64,000 nt of DNA from Pseudomonadota bacterium (GCA_018262505.1 JAGSYV010000009.1:1-64000), one strand, 5' to 3'; shown: positions 31,998 to 41,629, counted from the stretch's first letter. The notes: generated by a model from the sequence alone, not told the origin. A program made the numbers and translations.

Positions 31998-34313
31998 TTG
32001 CGTCTCATAAGTAAAACAAAGCCAGAATCCACGTACAGAGCGATTTCGTGCATCGAAATCGCCGTTCTGGCGATCGATGTGCTTTTGATTTTGTCTATAG
32101 TTGTCTCCACGATCTCCATGACTTCGAAGCTGAGAGCCGTGGCGATCGACAAGCAGCTCAAGATCGAGGCGAACATCGCCGAGATCATGTCCGACGAGAT
32201 CAACCACTCGTTCCAGGCCATGGAACTGGTGCTGATCGGCCTGTCGGACTTCATCCGCTCCAAGGGCATCGAGAACCAACGCAGGCTCGCCGCCGAGTTT
32301 TCGACCCGGCAGTCCAACGACGTGTTGCGCACGCGCATTTCCGCCCTGGCGTTTCTCGACGCGCTCACCGTGATCGATGAAACGGGGCGCGCTCTGGCCG
32401 ACACGCGTGTCTGGCCGGTTCCCTTCTTCAATTTCAGCGACCGGGAATATTTCAAGGCGCTGAAGAGCACGGCCGGAGAGCCGACCTATCTCAGCCCGCC
32501 GCTGATCGGCAAGATCGCCGGTCGCCCCACCCTGGTGCTCGCCCATCGCCTGACCAATTCGGCGGGCGAGTTCCTCGGAACCGTCAACGCCTCGTCGGCC
32601 CAGGCCTATTTTTCGACGCGGCTGTCGCGCATCGACGTCGGCGCCGACAGTCTCGTCAGCTTCATCCTCGACGACGGTACGGTGATGGCCCAGTCGCCGC
32701 CGCCGCCATTTCCCGATGAATCCCCGGCAACGGGGCACCCGGCCAAATACGACACGAAAGCCCTGTTCGGCCTGCCGATCAGCGGCGGGCTAATCCCCGG
32801 CGGCGTGCTCGACGACACGGAGCGCTACACCGCCGTCCGCCGCATCGCCAACTATCCGGCGTCCATCGTCGTCAGCGTCGCCACCAAGACCGTCGATGAC
32901 GAGGTTCGGACGACGCGCATGCCGATTCTGATCGCCTCGCTGGTGATCTGCGCCATCATCGTCATCGTCACCGCCCTGTGGAGCCGCCAGCTTCGGCGGG
33001 AGCGGCGGCAGTCCAGCCTGCAGTATCGCCAGGCGCGCACCGACATGATGACCGGCCTTGCCAACCGGCTGCGCCTCGTCGAGTGGCTGGAAGCCCTGGA
33101 ACACGATGAGGAAGCCCCGCCGTTTGCCCTCTATTTCATCGACCTCGACTACTTCAAGACGATCAACGACACGCTGGGCCACGACGTCGGCGACAAGCTG
33201 CTGACAGCCGTCGCCGCCAGACTGACCGGGGCACTCGGCAACGACAGCCGGCTCGCCCGCCTCGGCGGCGACGAATTTGCCATCATCCGCATGGAGATCG
33301 ACAACGAGGCCGACGCCCTGCGGTTCGCCGGCGCCATTGTCTCCATCATCAAGCGACCGTTCCTGATCGACGGCCAGCAACTCAGCATCACCAACTCCAT
33401 CGGCGGGGCCATCAGCCCGCGCGACGGGCGCGACCTGGTTTCCCTGCTGAAGAGCGCCGACCTCGCGCTGTTCAAGGCGAAGGCCGACGGTCGCGGCGCC
33501 GCCCGCATCTTCTCGGCGGAACTGGCCAGCATCGCCGAAACCCGCCGCAAGCTGCATACCGACCTTGAAGAGGCCTGGAGCCGTCAGCAGTTCCACATCG
33601 CCTACCAGCCGATCTTCGAGGCGGAGAGCCACCGCCTGTCCGGTTTCGAGGCCTTGCTGCGCTGGAAGCACCCCGAGCGCGGCGAGGTTCCGCCGGACGT
33701 GTTCATCCCGGTCGCCGAGGAGACCGGCCTGATCGTCCGCCTGGGCGCCTGGGTGCTGCAACAGGCCTGCGCCGACGCCGCCCGCTGGCCGCAATCGCTG
33801 TTCGTCTCCATCAACCTGTCGCCGATCCAGTTTCGTGACGGCGCGGTGGAAGCGCAGGTCTACCGCGCGCTTCAGGGCTCCGGCCTGCCTGCCGAACGCC
33901 TGGAGCTGGAAATCACCGAGTCGACACTGCTTCGCAAGAAACGCGAGGTGCAGGCGATCCTCGGCAATTTCCGAAGCTCGGGCATCGGCGTCGCGCTCGA
34001 CGACTTCGGAACCGGCTATTCCTCGCTGAGATACCTGACCGACTTCAAGATCGACCGCATCAAGATCGACCGCTGCTTCGTCGAAGGACTCGACAGATCG
34101 TCGAACCACGGGATCATCCAGGCCATTCTGGCCCTCGCCTCCACGCTCGCCCTCCGATGCACCGCCGAGGGGGTGGAAACGGAGGCGCAGGCGGCAATCC
34201 TGAGCGAAGCCGGCTGCAGCCACCTTCAGGGCTACCTCCTCGGTCGCCCGCTGTCGCCCGACCACGCCTTCGCCTTGGCGTGCGAGGCAAACAGTTACCT
34301 CGAAGCCTCCTGA
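31998..34313 (+). CDS. Membrane sensor with GGDEF and EAL domains
   Basis: 771 residues, TTG start at 31998 needed to include the first membrane helix (about residues 18-43). A dCache/PDC-type periplasmic sensor follows (FSDREYFKALKSTAGEPTYL), then a second helix at about 309-329. The GGDEF domain has an intact RLGGDEFAII at about 418-427 but no RxxD inhibitory site five residues before it. The EAL domain has FEALLRWKHP (about 549), NLSPIQF, DDFGTGYSSLRYL (about 667) and AEGVET, all catalytic residues present. It could both make and break cyclic di-GMP in response to an external ligand. Confidence 0.92.
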   Translation: MRLISKTKPESTYRAISCIEIAVLAIDVLLILSIVVSTISMTSKLRAVAIDKQLKIEANIAEIMSDEINHSFQAMELVLIGLSDFIRSKGIENQRRLAAEFSTRQSNDVLRTRISALAFLDALTVIDETGRALADTRVWPVPFFNFSDREYFKALKSTAGEPTYLSPPLIGKIAGRPTLVLAHRLTNSAGEFLGTVNASSAQAYFSTRLSRIDVGADSLVSFILDDGTVMAQSPPPPFPDESPATGHPAKYDTKALFGLPISGGLIPGGVLDDTERYTAVRRIANYPASIVVSVATKTVDDEVRTTRMPILIASLVICAIIVIVTALWSRQLRRERRQSSLQYRQARTDMMTGLANRLRLVEWLEALEHDEEAPPFALYFIDLDYFKTINDTLGHDVGDKLLTAVAARLTGALGNDSRLARLGGDEFAIIRMEIDNEADALRFAGAIVSIIKRPFLIDGQQLSITNSIGGAISPRDGRDLVSLLKSADLALFKAKADGRGAARIFSAELASIAETRRKLHTDLEEAWSRQQFHIAYQPIFEAESHRLSGFEALLRWKHPERGEVPPDVFIPVAEETGLIVRLGAWVLQQACADAARWPQSLFVSINLSPIQFRDGAVEAQVYRALQGSGLPAERLELEITESTLLRKKREVQAILGNFRSSGIGVALDDFGTGYSSLRYLTDFKIDRIKIDRCFVEGLDRSSNHGIIQAILALASTLALRCTAEGVETEAQAAILSEAGCSHLQGYLLGRPLSPDHAFALACEANSYLEAS

Positions 34314-34340
34314 TCGCCAAGCCGATCCGGACCCGAGGCG

Positions 34341-34360
34341 AGGCAAGGCAAGGCAAGGCA
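34341..34360 (+). repeat. Pentanucleotide tandem repeat (AGGCA)x4
   Basis: Four perfect AGGCA units just after the GGDEF-EAL stop and before family B copy B3. Non-coding; a possible slippage site. Confidence 0.75.
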
Positions 34361-34381
34361 AGCGAATGTCAGGCGCTCCGC

Positions 34382-34631
34382 GAGCCTGGCTCGAGATTCG
34401 CTGGTATCGGGCAGATGGCGACGAGTTCGAGAACCGGAGCGGAGCGGACTTTGAGCAACTCCAGCAAAAGTGCCCTGCGGTTTTGCGTCCGGAGTTGCGT
34501 CTTAGGAAAACAGCCCGTGAGCACCGGAAGCGCAGAACTCTAAGCCAAGGCATCCGCCCGAAAAGTTGAAGACTTTTCGGACCAAGTGGATGCCAGGGAT
34601 GCCCGTCTCAGTAGAATTTCCAGCCAGGCTC
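34382..34631 (-). repeat. Family B structured repeat, copy B3 (both optional modules)
   Basis: The outer stem is GAGCCTGGCT (34382-34391) with AGCCAGGCTC (34622-34631), longer than in B1 and different in sequence. Module 1 (CAACTCC..GGAGTTG) and module 2 (CATCCGC-CCGAAAAGT..ACTTTTCGG) are both present. The right end overlaps the stop codon of the SnoaL-like gene. Confidence 0.8.
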
Positions 34632-35019
34632 AGACCATCGGGTTGCCGTTGGCGCTTACCTCCGGCACCGCTTCCTTGACGTCCCAATGCTCGGCGAGCC
34701 GGCCGTCCTCGACGCGGTAGATGTCGACCACCGCCATGCCACGGTCGGCGGGATTGGCCTGGAACAGCGTGTGGGCGACCACCAGATCGCCCTCGGCGAT
34801 CAGCCGCACCAGGGTGAAGCGCGCTTCCGGCAGGCTTTCGAACATCGTCCCGAGGAAGGCTTGAAGCGGCGCCCGGCCGTTGCCGACGTTGGGATTGTGC
34901 TGGATGTAGCCCTCGGCCACGAAATCCGGGAGCGCGGCACTGTCGTGCCCGTTCCACACCTTGGCGTAGAAGTCGGCGACCAGGGCCTTGTTGCGCGCGG
35001 CGATATCGATCGTTGTCAT
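34630..35019 (-). CDS. SnoaL-like / nuclear transport factor 2 family protein
   Basis: 129 residues, alpha+beta cone fold of the SnoaL-like polyketide cyclase family: NKALVADFYAKVWNGHD, FVAEGYIQHNPNVGNGRAPL with the typical Q-H-N-P, and VVDIYRVEDGRLAEHWDV. Such proteins bind or isomerise small hydrophobic compounds. It follows an MFS gene on the same strand 30 bp away, so the two are probably co-transcribed. Family B copy B3 starts at its stop codon. Confidence 0.87.
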   Translation of the reverse strand: MTTIDIAARNKALVADFYAKVWNGHDSAALPDFVAEGYIQHNPNVGNGRAPLQAFLGTMFESLPEARFTLVRLIAEGDLVVAHTLFQANPADRGMAVVDIYRVEDGRLAEHWDVKEAVPEVSANGNPMV

Positions 35020-35049
35020 GGTTCTGTCCTTTCAGGGGGAGTTGGAAAT

Positions 35050-36234
35050 TCAGGCGGTTTCCACGGCGCCGTCGCAGGGCATCGCGGCGGCGCGGCGGGA
35101 CAGCCGCAGCGCCAGGAGGCTGAGCGCCAGGAAGCCGACGGAGACGAGCGGCAGGCCGGCAACGCCGAGGCGCGGCAGCAGGCCGCCGGCGGCGAACGAT
35201 CCAGTGGCCATGCCGACGTAGATCGCCGAGGAATTGAGCGCCAGGACGAGGCCGCGCACCTCCGGCGCCAGTTCCACCATGCGGCGCTGCTGCGACGGCA
35301 TGAAGATGTCGCTGCCCATGGCCCAGAAAACCAGAAGCACGACGGCGAACGGCAGCCAGCCGGGCACCACATAGAGCGCGCCGAACATGATCATCAGCCC
35401 GAGAAGCGCCACCGCCACCGCCCGGTCGGCAGACCACACCTTGGCGATGCGGCGGGCCAGGAAATTGCCGAGCACGCCGGCAAGGCCATAGACCATCAGC
35501 ACGATCGAAATCGTCTCCACACCGGCGCCGAAGCGTTCGGCGATGAGCGGCGCGATCACCGTGTAGGTGGCGAACAGGCCGGCCATCTCCAGCACCATCA
35601 CCGCGATGCCCCAGGCGGGGGCCGGCCGCGTCAGCACCTCCCAGAGGTGGCGGAGCCTGACCGGCGCGCCGGCGCCGTTATCGGCCACGAAGCGGCCGAT
35701 CAGCCCGGCGATCACCAGCGTCGCCAGTCCGACCAGCGCGAAGGTCGGCCGCCAGCCGAGGGCGCTGCCGAGCCAGGTCGAGAGCGGCACGCCGACCACC
35801 GTGGCAATGGTCATGCCGGAAAACACCACGGCCAGCGCGTGGCCCTGCCGTTCCTCCGGCACCAGGCTGGCGCCCAGCGCCGACGCCACCGGGCCGATGG
35901 CCGCCGCCCCCAGCGCGGTGACGACGCGCCAGACGAACAGCAGCGGATAGTTCGGCGCCAGCGCCGTGCCGAGCGTGCCCACGGCCATCACCGCGAGCCC
36001 GATCAGCACCAGCCGCTTGCGCGGCCAGTGGCCGACCAGGATCTGCAAGGCCGGCGCGCTCACCGCGAAGGTGATGGCGAACACCGAAACGAGAAAGGCC
36101 ACGGCGCTGGCGCCGAGCCCCAGCGAGGCGGCCATCGCCGGCAGGGTTCCGACGACGGCCAGCGATGCCGTTCCCATGGCGAAATAGGCAAGGCTCAGAA
36201 GATTGAGCGACAGAGATACGGAGCGATCGAACAT
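35050..36234 (-). CDS. MFS transporter, DHA1/AraJ-like
   Basis: 394 residues with 12 helices. Near residue 63 is QILVGHWPRKRLVLIGLAVM (motif A variant) and helix 5 has GMTIATVVGVPLSTWLG, a pattern of the sugar-efflux/DHA1 group (AraJ, YdhP, NepI). Divergent from a LysR gene 200 bp away, which likely controls it and the SnoaL-like gene behind it. Substrate unknown. Confidence 0.9.
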   Translation of the reverse strand: MFDRSVSLSLNLLSLAYFAMGTASLAVVGTLPAMAASLGLGASAVAFLVSVFAITFAVSAPALQILVGHWPRKRLVLIGLAVMAVGTLGTALAPNYPLLFVWRVVTALGAAAIGPVASALGASLVPEERQGHALAVVFSGMTIATVVGVPLSTWLGSALGWRPTFALVGLATLVIAGLIGRFVADNGAGAPVRLRHLWEVLTRPAPAWGIAVMVLEMAGLFATYTVIAPLIAERFGAGVETISIVLMVYGLAGVLGNFLARRIAKVWSADRAVAVALLGLMIMFGALYVVPGWLPFAVVLLVFWAMGSDIFMPSQQRRMVELAPEVRGLVLALNSSAIYVGMATGSFAAGGLLPRLGVAGLPLVSVGFLALSLLALRLSRRAAAMPCDGAVETA

Positions 36235-36245
36235 GACACCCTCCC

Positions 36246-36362
36246 TAGAGCACCCGCCGATCAGGTTGAATCAACCTGATCGAAAAGCGGCTGCTCCAGC
36301 AAATGAATCTGGCGCATTCGCTTGATGACCAGATGTTTCAATCTGGTCGGCGAATGCTCCAG
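36246..36362. repeat. Two adjacent hairpins of a GAGCA..TGCTC intergenic repeat
   Basis: The first is AGCACCCGCCGATCAGGTTG / CAACCTGATCG..GCGGctGCT at 36246-36297; the second GCATTCGC..ACCAGAT / ATCTGGT..GCGAATGC at 36316-36358. They lie in the promoter region between the divergent MFS and LysR genes. Similar GAGCATT-type elements are common in Rhizobiales. Confidence 0.6.
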
Positions 36363-36437
36363 ACATCGGATGGGTGTTGGATACCGGGCCGCGTGATATA
36401 GCTGAAATCGATTGTCAGTATCAGAGGCATAAGCACC

Positions 36438-37361
36438 ATGGATATGAGGGGCATCGACCTCAACCTTCTCGCCTCGCTCGACGTGCTGATCGAGGAGGAG
36501 AACGTCACCCGCGCCGCCGCCCGGCTCGGCATCAGCCAGCCGGCGCTGTCCGCCCAGCTCGCCCGATTGCGCGACGTGTTCGGCGATCCGCTGCTCGTCC
36601 CCTCCGAAACCGGGCGCGGCATGCTGCCGACCACCCGGGCCTCGGAGCTGCGCGATCCGCTGCACGCGGCGCTGAAGGATCTCGAAACCGTCGTCCGCCG
36701 CCCCGTCCGCTTCGATCCGATGCGTGACACAAGGCGCTTCGCCATCGCCGCCAGCGACAACGCCACCATCGTTCTCGGCCTCACCCTCGTCGAGCGCCTC
36801 AGGACGATCGCCGGCCCCGGCATCCGCGTCAGCTTCCAGACCGCGCTCGGCGAGGCCGTCGGCACCCAGCTCGAGCGCGGCGACATCGACCTGATGATCG
36901 GCTCCGAGCGCATGGTCCAGCCGGCCATGAAGGCGCGCAAGCTCATCGACGAGACCTACGTGATGGTGCAGCGCAAGGGCCACCCGCGCGGCACCGGGCC
37001 GCTCGACCTCGTCGCCTATTGCGCGCTCGACCACGTCCTGGTCTCCACCAGCGGCGGCAGCTTCCACGGCTTCATCGACGAACAGCTCGAACCCCTCGGC
37101 TACAAGCGCAACGTCGCGCTCTCGGTGCACCAGTTCATCCTGGCGCCGATGGTGGTCGAGCACACCGACTTCGTCTCCACCCTGCCCGAGCGCCTGGCCC
37201 GCCGCTTCGCCGATCGGGTGGACCTCTTCGACCTGCCCTTCAAGGCGCAGGGCTTCAGCCTTTATGCCGCCTGGCATCCGCGCAGCCACGACGACCCGGC
37301 CCATCGATGGCTGCGCGAGCATCTGGTGGAGACCAGCCAGGGCTCACGGAACGCGGTATGA
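36438..37361 (+). CDS. LysR family transcriptional regulator
   Basis: 307 residues. N-terminal winged helix (LNLLASLDVLIEEENVTRAA, RLGISQPALSAQLARLRDVF) and a LysR substrate-binding domain (SFQTALGEAVGTQLERGDID). The subgroup resembles NodD/SyrM-like LysR proteins in having the DLNLL start. Divergent from the MFS/SnoaL-like pair. Confidence 0.9.
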   Translation: MDMRGIDLNLLASLDVLIEEENVTRAAARLGISQPALSAQLARLRDVFGDPLLVPSETGRGMLPTTRASELRDPLHAALKDLETVVRRPVRFDPMRDTRRFAIAASDNATIVLGLTLVERLRTIAGPGIRVSFQTALGEAVGTQLERGDIDLMIGSERMVQPAMKARKLIDETYVMVQRKGHPRGTGPLDLVAYCALDHVLVSTSGGSFHGFIDEQLEPLGYKRNVALSVHQFILAPMVVEHTDFVSTLPERLARRFADRVDLFDLPFKAQGFSLYAAWHPRSHDDPAHRWLREHLVETSQGSRNAV

Positions 37362-37501
37362 TGGTCGCGTCATGCGTCCTTTTGGTTGTCACGCGTCTGG
37401 TCTATGATGGGCCGATTGAGGGGCCGAACGCGCGTCATCGAGCGTCTTCCGGAATTGGCCCCAAGCTCGGCTCGACAGACTGCGCGCGAACGGGGGCAAA
37501 C

Positions 37502-39241
37502 ATGTCCGTCGAACTCATCGTTCATCCCGGCGTCGACAGCGCCTTCATCGCCTGGCGGTCGCCTTTCATCGCCGACTGCAGGGGCTTTGCCCTGCGGCGC
37601 CGGATCAAGCGCGCCCCCGGCAGCGCCACCAGCCCCAACACCGTCCCTGAAACCGATGCCGACGGCTTTCGCGAGGAACTCGTCGCCAGCTGGGTCGGCT
37701 TTGCCGATGGCCCGAACGTTCCCGAGGGCACGCGCCGCCCCACCACCGAATGGCCGATCCAGAAGTATCTCTGGTCGGATTTCGCCGTCAGCCCCGGCGA
37801 CAAGGTGGCCTACCGCGTGGTGCCCATGGTCGGCCTGGAAACGGCGCTGACCGAAGCGCTCGACCAAGCCTCCGACTGGAGCACGCCGGTGGCGATCGGC
37901 GCCGAGACCGAGGGCCACGCCGCCGCCTTCTTCAATCGCGGCATCGTCGCCAGCCAATGGCTCAGCCGCCTGCTGCCCGACGAACAACCCTCGCAAAAGC
38001 TGGAAAAGGAGATCGCCGATCCTGACAGCAAGATCCGCCAGTTCCTCGCCGGTCCCATCCGCGACGCGCTGGTGCGCCTGCTGACCGAGGCCGCCAATAC
38101 CAAAGCCAACGTCTACGCCGCGCTGTTCGAGCTGAACGACCCCGAACTCATCCCCCTCCTCAAGGCGCTGAAAAAGCGGGCGCACATCGTCCTCGGCAAT
38201 GGCAGCGTCGCAAAAAAGGGCGAGGACGAGAACGCCGACGCGCGCGCCGCGCTCAGCGGCGTCGACCTGCACGACCGGATGAGCGCGCCCCGGGCGCTCG
38301 CCCACAACAAGTTCCTGGTGCTGACCGACGCCGATGGCAAGCCCGAGGCCGTCTGGACCGGCAGCACCAACTGGACGACCACCGGCCTCTGCACCCAGGC
38401 CAACAACGCGGTGCTGATCCGCAACCCTGACCTCGCCCAGTTCTATCTCGATCAATGGCACGCCCTGGTCGATGCCGGCGACTCGACGCCCAACCGACTT
38501 TACAAGGCCAACGGCAAGCCGAAGACGACCGGCAGCGCCCCCAACAGCCCCAAGGGGACGACGCTGTGGTTCACGCCGCTGCGCGGCGGCCTCGACCTCG
38601 AAGAAGCCGGCGCGCTGATCGCTGAAGCCAAGGACGGCATCCTGTTCCTGATGTTCAACCCCGGCCCGCGCGGCACGCTTCTCAACGACATCATCGAACT
38701 CGCCTCGCCCGGCAGCCCCAACTACAAGCCGGACCTCTACATCCAGGGCGTGGTCAACCAGAACCCCGGCACCAACAAGAACCCCGTCGTGCTGTTCAAT
38801 CGCGGCGAGCGCATCGAGGCCAACGCCGACGTCGTGCTGCCGGCCGCCATCCCCGGCGCCCTCAAATACTGGAAAAAGGAACTCTTGAAGCTGCCGCGCG
38901 CCCACGCCATGGTCCACAGCAAGGTGGTGGTGATCGACCCTTACGGCGACAATCCCGTGGTGATCACCGGCTCGCACAACCTCGGCCCCAAGGCGAGCGG
39001 CGTCAACGACGAGAACCTGCTGATCATCAAGGGCAACAGCGCGCTGGCCAGCCAATACGCCGGCAAGATCATGGAGATCTACGCCCAATACCGCTGGCGG
39101 CAGTCGGTGGGAAAGCAGGCCGGCAAGCCCAAGTGGTCCGGTCTTGCCAACCACGACAAATGGCAAATCGCCGACCCCACCCAGCCTTACGACAAACGCC
39201 GCCTGCGCGAACTGGATTTCTGGTTCGGCAAGGGCGGGTGA
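37502..39241 (+). CDS. Phospholipase D-like protein with two HKD motifs
   Basis: 579 residues from ATG 37502. Two catalytic segments: HNKFLVLTD..AVWTGSTNWT at about residue 267 (one extra residue before the Asp) and HSKVVVID..VVITGSHNLG at about residue 472. The paired HxK and GS motifs fit one PLD active site built from two halves. The N-terminal ~130 residues are a beta-rich domain (VSPGDKVAYRVVPMVG) without catalytic residues. No signal peptide. PLD enzymes act on phosphodiesters of lipids or nucleic acids; substrate unknown. Stands alone. Confidence 0.87.
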   Translation: MSVELIVHPGVDSAFIAWRSPFIADCRGFALRRRIKRAPGSATSPNTVPETDADGFREELVASWVGFADGPNVPEGTRRPTTEWPIQKYLWSDFAVSPGDKVAYRVVPMVGLETALTEALDQASDWSTPVAIGAETEGHAAAFFNRGIVASQWLSRLLPDEQPSQKLEKEIADPDSKIRQFLAGPIRDALVRLLTEAANTKANVYAALFELNDPELIPLLKALKKRAHIVLGNGSVAKKGEDENADARAALSGVDLHDRMSAPRALAHNKFLVLTDADGKPEAVWTGSTNWTTTGLCTQANNAVLIRNPDLAQFYLDQWHALVDAGDSTPNRLYKANGKPKTTGSAPNSPKGTTLWFTPLRGGLDLEEAGALIAEAKDGILFLMFNPGPRGTLLNDIIELASPGSPNYKPDLYIQGVVNQNPGTNKNPVVLFNRGERIEANADVVLPAAIPGALKYWKKELLKLPRAHAMVHSKVVVIDPYGDNPVVITGSHNLGPKASGVNDENLLIIKGNSALASQYAGKIMEIYAQYRWRQSVGKQAGKPKWSGLANHDKWQIADPTQPYDKRRLRELDFWFGKGG

Positions 39242-39394
39242 AGGCTGGCCGTCCACGACCTCGCCGGCGCCACGGCTATATGGTCGCCGCCCCGCATGAT
39301 GTTCGCCCTGGCGACAGGGTGAGGGCGAACATCGCTTAGCGACGCCTGATAGGCGACCTCGCTCTCCCCAGGGCCCCTGATATATCTCCCTCGT

Positions 39395-39535
39395 CGCCCT
39401 TTCCGGCCCGAGGTCCTCCGCCTACGCGGAGAATGACGGTTTGATAAGGAGCGAGAAGCGACTAAGTATTTGCTTATAAATATAAATCTGTCATCCTCGT
39501 GCAGGCGGAGGACCTCGGGACGAGACGTCAATGAG
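39395..39535. repeat. Family A palindromic repeat, copy A7 (paired arms)
   Basis: The left hairpin CTCCGC-CTAC-GCGGAG is near 39417 and the right CCTCGTGCAGGCGGAGG near 39495; centre TTGCTTATAAATATAAATC. Confidence 0.75.
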
Positions 39536-39574
39536 GGTCGCATAAGGCTCCCCGCGTGCCTTGAGCGCGATATC

Positions 39575-39640
39575 AGCCGATCGCTCCATCCTGCCCGAGG
39601 TCCTCTGCCTGCGCAGAGGATGACAATTTATATATAAAAA
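39575..39640. repeat. Family A repeat, half copy A8
   Basis: ATATCAGCCGATCGCTCCAT, then GAGGTCCTCTGCCTGCGCAG AGGATGACA: one end and one hairpin (CCTCTGC-CTGC-GCAGAGG) only. Confidence 0.7.
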
Positions 39641-39679
39641 ACAAAGAAATAGCCGCTCGCGTGGGCTTTCGGTTTCCAT

Positions 39680-39860
39680 CAAACCGTCATCCTCACTGCA
39701 AGACGGAGAGACCTCGATGCGCAACAGAGTTGATGACAACCCTATGGGACCGAAATTCGCGTCTATGTATTTGTTTCCTCTATATAATTTTCCTGTCATC
39801 CTCGCGCAGGCGAGGACCTCGGGCAGGATGGAGCGATCGGCTGATATAGTGCTCCGTCCC
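39680..39860. repeat. Family A palindromic repeat, copy A9 (paired arms)
   Basis: The left arm is degenerate (CGTCATCCTCACTGCAAGAC), the right arm intact (CCTCGC-GCAG-GCGAGG near 39799) with tail CGATCGGCTGATATAGTGCT. It ends at the stop of otnC. Confidence 0.72.
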
Positions 39861-39861
39861 C

Positions 39862-40512
39862 TCACGCCGGCATCGGCGGCAGCTTGAAGGTGGTCACCAG
39901 ATCGTCGATCTGATCTCTCGTGAGCAGCGCCGGGTTGGCATTCCTCAGCAGCATGTAGAGCTTGGCGCTTTCCTCCAGCTCCTCGGCCGCCGACACCGCT
40001 GCTTCGAAGCTCGGGCCGGACACCACCGGGCCGTGGTTGGCGAGCAGGATGGCGCTGTGCTTGCCGCCGAGCCCGCGGATGGCGTCGGCGACCGAGGGAT
40101 CGCCGGGGCGATGGTAGCGCAGGCGGGCAATGCAGCCGCAGCGCATCACCTGATAGGGCGTCAAGGGCGGCAGCATGTTGGTGGGGTCGAGGCCCGGCAG
40201 GATCGACACCGCCACCGAATAGGTCGCGTGCAGGTGCACCACGGCCTTGGCCTTGGGATCGCTCTCGTAGACGGCGGCGTGCAGCGGGATTTCCTTGGTC
40301 GGCTTGTCGCCGCTCAAGTGCTTGCCCGCGGCATCGAGCCGCGACAGGCGCTCGGGCTCCAGAAAGCCGAGCGAGGCGTTGGTCGGCGTCACCAGCCAGC
40401 CGCCATCGTCGAGGCGAACCGACAGGTTGCCGGACGAACCCGGCGTCAGCCCACGGTCGAACAGCGACTTGGCGAGCTTGCACATTTCCTGGCGCAGGCG
40501 GTCTTCGGACAT
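39862..40512 (-). CDS. otnC: 3-oxo-tetronate 4-phosphate decarboxylase (class II aldolase family)
   Basis: 216 residues from ATG 40512 behind GGAGGAAA. Class II aldolase/adducin fold: GLTPGSSGNLSVRLDDG, the metal site AVVHLHATYSVA (H-x-H) and ILLANHGPVVSG. In the acid-sugar pathway OtnC decarboxylates 3-oxo-tetronate 4-phosphate to dihydroxyacetone phosphate. It follows lacI on the minus strand; the remaining pathway genes are divergent. L-fuculose-phosphate aldolase is the other family option, less likely with otnK and otnI close by. Confidence 0.88.
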   Translation of the reverse strand: MSEDRLRQEMCKLAKSLFDRGLTPGSSGNLSVRLDDGGWLVTPTNASLGFLEPERLSRLDAAGKHLSGDKPTKEIPLHAAVYESDPKAKAVVHLHATYSVAVSILPGLDPTNMLPPLTPYQVMRCGCIARLRYHRPGDPSVADAIRGLGGKHSAILLANHGPVVSGPSFEAAVSAAEELEESAKLYMLLRNANPALLTRDQIDDLVTTFKLPPMPA

Positions 40513-40606
40513 TTCAGCTTTCCTCCGGACGTAACAGATCATCCCGAAAAGTCGCGAGACCTTTCGGTTGAAGCGAATGCGTGGAAACTGGTGGAGGGCG
40601 AGTGAA

Positions 40607-41629
40607 CTAAACCGTCGCGCCCTCGATCAGTTCAAACCCAACATCGTAAATCCCAGACGGCTCGTCCGAGCAGACGAGCCGGGCGGCCATCTCGCCGATC
40701 AGCCGGCGCGGCGTGCGAATGGTGGCCAGCGGCTGCGGCGCGAGGCGCGCGACGTCGAGCCCGTTGTAGCCCATCAGCGCCAGCTGCCCCGGCACGGAAA
40801 TGCCCTTGGCCATGCAGTGGAACAGGCCGCCGAGCGCCAGATCGTCGTTGGCGAAATAGACGGCGTCGAGATCGGGCGTCCGGTCGAGCAGCACGGCGAG
40901 GCCGTTGCGGCCGAGTTCGATCGACGACAACGCCGGCACGATCTCGGCGTCGGCCACATGCATGCCGAGCCCGGCCAACGCCTGGCAGAAGCCCTGGTAG
41001 CGCTTGGCGCCGCGCTTGTCGCGGGCGAGATCGTGGCCGACATAGCCGATGCGCCGCTTGCCGCGCGAGGCGAGGAAGCGGGCGCTCGCCCGGCCGGCGT
41101 CGAGGTTGGAATAGCCCACCACGATGTCGATGCCCTCGGCGTCAGTATCGAGGATCTCGGCAATGCGGATGCCGGCGCCGCGCATCATGGCGAAGGCGCG
41201 CGGCGTGTGCTCGAGGCCGGCGACGATCAGCCCCGACGGCCGCCACGCCAGCATGGACTCGATCAGATCTTCCTCGGCCTTCGGGTCATAGTCGGTCACC
41301 GCGAACACCGCCTGATAGCCGGCGCCGGTCAGCGTCGGCGAAGCGCCTGAGAGCACGTCGGCGAACACGATGTTGGTGATCGAGGGGATGACCAGCGCGA
41401 CGAGACGCGAGCCGGTCGAAGCCAGCGTGCCAGCGATGCGGTTGGGCACGTAGCCGAGCCGGCGCACCGTTTGCAGCACCCGCTGGCGCGCCTCGTCCGA
41501 CACCGAACCCTTGCCGCGCAGCACCCGCGACACCGTGCTCTCGCCCACTCCGGCCTCGCGCGCCACGTCGGCCAGCGTGATCGGCGGCGGACGGTCGCCC
41601 GCGCCCTCGGCATTGTCTTGCGGAGCCAT
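40607..41629 (-). CDS. LacI family repressor of the acid-sugar cluster
   Basis: 340 residues. The LacI helix-turn-helix and hinge are at residues about 17-70 (ITLADVAREAGVGESTVSRV, LRGKGSVS), followed by a periplasmic-binding-like effector domain (ALVIPSITNIVFADVLSG). It lies between otnC and the divergent ltnD-otnI-otnK-gntP genes, with three identical TGGCAGCGCTGCCA operators just upstream of its start. The inducer is probably a pathway intermediate or the four-carbon acid. Confidence 0.92.
   Translation of the reverse strand: MAPQDNAEGAGDRPPPITLADVAREAGVGESTVSRVLRGKGSVSDEARQRVLQTVRRLGYVPNRIAGTLASTGSRLVALVIPSITNIVFADVLSGASPTLTGAGYQAVFAVTDYDPKAEEDLIESMLAWRPSGLIVAGLEHTPRAFAMMRGAGIRIAEILDTDAEGIDIVVGYSNLDAGRASARFLASRGKRRIGYVGHDLARDKRGAKRYQGFCQALAGLGMHVADAEIVPALSSIELGRNGLAVLLDRTPDLDAVYFANDDLALGGLFHCMAKGISVPGQLALMGYNGLDVARLAPQPLATIRTPRRLIGEMAARLVCSDEPSGIYDVGFELIEGATV

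Noticed and set aside
33602-34553. Minus-strand open frame overlapping the EAL domain and copy B3
   Set aside because: Antisense to an intact EAL domain; the recurrent CASGAHG-like peptide at its start comes from the family B repeat and appears wherever that repeat is translated.
37370-39256. 628-codon minus-strand open frame opposite the phospholipase D-like gene
   Set aside because: Composition is that of an antisense shadow (Val/Gly/Asp/Ala-rich, no motif); both HKD motifs lie on the plus strand.
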